Shown piece after piece: positions 13,626 to 15,319 of a stretch of 15,319 nucleotides of DNA (its first letter is position 1; the number at the start of each line of letters is the position of its first letter). Position numbers and translations under genes: made by a program. The stretch spans positions 1-15,319 of the forward strand of contig JAGRBY010000108.1 in NCBI GenBank assembly GCA_020433835.1. Reading direction: 5' to 3'. Source of the DNA: Anaerolineae bacterium (GTDB taxonomy: Bacteria; Chloroflexota; Anaerolineae; 4572-78; J111). The notes below the pieces were generated by a model. That model was given only the letters and a program-made list of their open reading frames with translations. It had not been told where the DNA came from and searched no databases.

Positions 13626-14369
13626 CTAAACAAGTTTGAGATAAAGTTCATCCCACAACTGCTGATAGGCGCTGGCGGCGGTCGATTGCGCCGTAGATTT
13701 ATTGATCGGTTCTCGGTGCAACCCCATCTTTTCAACATCCGATGAGTAGGGAATAAGCGTTTCGAATACCCCATCAAATTTTGTGCGCAGTAATTCGGTT
13801 AGGTCGCGATGAAGCGTTTTACGCCGATCGACCATCGACAAAAAAGCATGGATTTTGGCGGTATCGTACCCTTTTTTGCTGAAAAAGGTGATGAGCTGTT
13901 TATGCGTTCTTTCCGATAAAACCGTGGGGATAAGCGGCACCAACAGCATGTCGGCCGCATTAAAGATATTTTCAGCTAAAATGTTGATGTAGGGTGGGCA
14001 GTCGAGAATGATTAAATCATACTCGTCTTGCAGCCGGTGAAACACTTTATGAAGCTGTTTTGTGGGGTTTTTGAGCCGGCTAAAGACAAGATCAAGATTA
14101 CGGTGCGAGAAATCAGCAGGTAACAGATCCAGGTTGTCGTAATCGGTGCCTTTAATGCTGTTGTCGATAGCCCGCTTCTTTTTGGTAAAGCCTCGGGCTT
14201 CTTTTTTTAATTTCGGCTTGGTGCGGAAGTAAAATGTGGTCGAACTCTGGGCATCGAGATCGCAAACCAACGTTTGCAACCCGGCTTGGGCCGCCAAGTA
14301 GGCTAAGTTGACAGTCGCGGCTGTTTTACCAACACCACCTTTGTTACTGTAAAGAGCCAAAACTTTCAC
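13626..14369 (-). CDS. ParA/Soj-family P-loop ATPase, no ParB neighbour
   Basis: 247 residues from a GTG start at 14369, chosen because it gives the family-typical MKVLALYSNKGGVGKT start and has GGGA 7 bases upstream; a TTG at 14387 would add six residues without a ribosome site. Deviant Walker A KGGVGKT (10-16, with signature lysine K10), Walker A' DLDAQSS (37-43) and Walker B LIILDCPP (119-126) are intact, so it should bind and hydrolyse ATP and dimerise as ParA/MinD proteins do. A basic stretch at about residues 51-66 (TKPKLKKEARGFTKKK) is unusually lysine-rich. ParA proteins segregate chromosomes or plasmids or position large complexes; no parB, parS-like cluster or cargo gene is visible, so the role is open. 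It has its own promoter and ends next to repeat copy 2. Confidence 0.9.
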   Translation of the reverse strand: MKVLALYSNKGGVGKTAATVNLAYLAAQAGLQTLVCDLDAQSSTTFYFRTKPKLKKEARGFTKKKRAIDNSIKGTDYDNLDLLPADFSHRNLDLVFSRLKNPTKQLHKVFHRLQDEYDLIILDCPPYINILAENIFNAADMLLVPLIPTVLSERTHKQLITFFSKKGYDTAKIHAFLSMVDRRKTLHRDLTELLRTKFDGVFETLIPYSSDVEKMGLHREPINKSTAQSTAASAYQQLWDELYLKLV

Positions 14370-14416
14370 GTAATTTTCCCGGAGCAAATAATCAATTTTA
14401 AAGTTAGGTTGCCCTC

Positions 14417-14446
14417 ATTGTACAATAGGCCGATAGTTTTTGTAAA
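14417..14446 (-). promoter_or_regulatory. Predicted promoter of the ParA-type gene
   Basis: On the minus strand TTTACA (14446-14441), an 18-bp spacer and TACAAT (14422-14417) form a good sigma-70-type promoter, each box matching five of six positions. Transcription would begin near 14410, giving a leader of about 40 bases to the GTG at 14369. Confidence 0.55.
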
Positions 14447-14561
14447 TGTAATTTTTAACCAGATTGATGTCTCATCTAATTGCTTCCGGTGCATCAACAA
14501 AGTCTATCAGCTGCGTTCTGAGATAACTGATGAATATTCGACAAATGAAGATTTGCCTCTA

Positions 14562-15014
14562 TCAGCTATTGTAGTTAGCTCCGGTCAAAGCTTCATCAAC
14601 TGCTCTTGCTAACCCTGTGGGGTCATCGGTGCCTATTCGATACCGCTTGCCGCTTCTCAAGTGAAGTTCGATGGCGGCAAAACCGGAAATATTGAACAGC
14701 CATCCTCTGGGCGTATAATGAATTCCCCAGCCATAATACCAGGGGTTCTCGGTTATCTGGTAGGTTGCTATATCTTTCAATAGAAACCGTTTATGAATGA
14801 TACCTAACCCATAGTGAAGCTTTATCATTTTACTATCAACCGTTACGGTGAGTGTGGGGAATAAAACCAATGTGATCAGCATGATGACCAAAACTGCGAC
14901 AACAGTGGGATTGAAATCGTTTACAATAGCAGAGTAACTTAAAAATACTATTACAACTCCAAATATGGATAGTAATAAATAACCAATCTGCGTATGCTTG
15001 TAAAGTTTCCTCAT
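14562..15014 (-). CDS. Small membrane protein with a possible bacterial-PH-like domain
   Basis: 150 residues. Two adjacent membrane segments (about 10-31 and 36-53) form a hairpin with a very short loop, followed by a cytosolic domain of about 95 residues (55-145) with alternating beta-strand pattern: LTVTVDSKMIKLHYGLG, KRFLLKDIATYQI, FAAIELHLRSGKRYRIGTDDP and a final helix GLARAVDEAL. This two-TM plus beta-rich layout, with the 'I...G...I..KDI' turn and 'SGK.Y.IGTDDP..LA..V' ending, resembles small bacterial proteins with PH-like folds; the match is by style and I do not recognise a specific family. GAGAGG lies 8 bases before the ATG. The coding sequence is visibly more AT-rich than the left part of the window. 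A GTGACGGTCAC palindrome sits 22 bases upstream of the start, suggesting regulation. Confidence 0.75.
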   Translation of the reverse strand: MRKLYKHTQIGYLLLSIFGVVIVFLSYSAIVNDFNPTVVAVLVIMLITLVLFPTLTVTVDSKMIKLHYGLGIIHKRFLLKDIATYQITENPWYYGWGIHYTPRGWLFNISGFAAIELHLRSGKRYRIGTDDPTGLARAVDEALTGANYNS

Positions 15015-15030
15015 TTTAATGGCCTCTCTG

Positions 15031-15046
15031 TTAAGGTGACGGTCAC
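15031..15046 (-). promoter_or_regulatory. GTGACGGTCAC palindrome upstream of the membrane-protein gene
   Basis: TTAAGGTGACGGTCAC (15031-15046) contains a perfect 5+1+5 palindrome at 15036-15046 and matches, inverted, the copy before the PCuAC gene (10299-10314) at 15 of 16 positions; the only difference is the central S base. It lies in the leader or promoter of the gene starting at 15014, a position suited to an operator. Confidence 0.5.
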
Positions 15047-15319
15047 TGTCAGAGTTACTTAGATGCTCATTTATCTACTGTTAGCATTGTTGGTGTATTT
15101 GGGAAGCCTTATGAAGTATGAGTTGGTTTTATAGGATACAAACGTTTGGGCTTAGCCATGTAGAGATTGTATACGAAGATGAAATTAAATAGAGATAGAG
15201 ACTGCATGGTTTTAGTATAACACAAAAATCATCAGCAATTGTTAAAAATGATCAAACTTACCTTACTTATCTTACGCAGATGACAAAGCAAGCTTTGCCG
15301 CTTCAATATGCCTCATTGC
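15047..15319. other. AT-rich non-coding tail of the window
   Basis: No convincing gene, RNA or strong promoter. A 23-codon hydrophobic frame (15063-15134) has no ribosome site. CAAACGTTTG (15139-15148) is a 10-base palindrome, and the region is AT-rich with several stop codons in all frames. It may hold the promoter of the minus-strand gene starting at 15014, but I cannot place one reliably. Confidence 0.5.

Noticed and set aside
13626..14560. Toxin-antitoxin or phage-defence locus around the ParA gene
   Set aside because: The ParA motifs fit a normal ParA/Soj ATPase and the neighbours show no toxin, nuclease or antitoxin signatures.
15063..15134. Possible small hydrophobic membrane peptide (23 codons)
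   Set aside because: No ribosome site and no recognisable family; hydrophobic frames of this length are common in AT-rich DNA.

Overview
The window looks like a chromosomal piece of a bacterium of moderate GC content, most likely a Chloroflexota (Anaerolineae-like) genome. That is an inference from the style of the genes: a soluble histidine kinase with four GAF domains, a response regulator with two receiver domains and a SARP/BTAD-type output, and copper-oxidase assembly lipoproteins. No rRNA, tRNA or CRISPR array is visible, so the taxonomy rests on protein style only.

Left part (1-7434, all on the minus strand). Reading leftwards from a MFS permease (6064-7434), there is a likely signalling operon: metallo-beta-lactamase-fold hydrolase (5024-5974), GAF histidine kinase (2216-5017, 6 bp gap) and REC-REC-BTAD response regulator (461-2155, 60 bp gap). 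Next, and running off the left edge, is the first half of a MacB/LolD-type ABC ATPase (1-358). A TTGAAA/TACTAT promoter sits directly before the hydrolase gene.

Middle (7435-9366, plus strand). A well-formed promoter (TTGGCT-17-TATAAT) drives a long-form NfeD membrane serine protease. A second promoter (TTGACA-17-TACGAT) precedes a small two-TM protein of unknown function. No slipin/flotillin partner for NfeD is present.

Copper/oxidase region (9367-12842, plus strand). A Sco1/SenC lipoprotein and a PCuAC lipoprotein, both with intact copper ligands, are followed by a 516-residue protein that clearly has the fold and sequence signature of heme-copper oxidase subunit I. It has lost both low-spin heme ligands, all three CuB histidines, the cross-linked Tyr, the D- and K-channel residues, the propionate arginines and the Mg-site residues; only the high-spin heme His position remains. 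This apparently cofactor-less subunit I is the most remarkable item in the window. Conspicuous inverted repeats lie in the gaps of this region.

Right part (12843-15319). A short sulfotransferase-like protein (plus strand) lies between two copies of a dispersed AGAAACCAGG-type inverted repeat. It converges on an orphan ParA-type ATPase (minus, with its own TTTACA-18-TACAAT promoter). Last comes a small membrane protein with a possible bacterial-PH-like domain (minus). Its upstream region carries the same GTGACGGTCAC palindrome that is found before the PCuAC gene. The final 300 bases hold no convincing gene.
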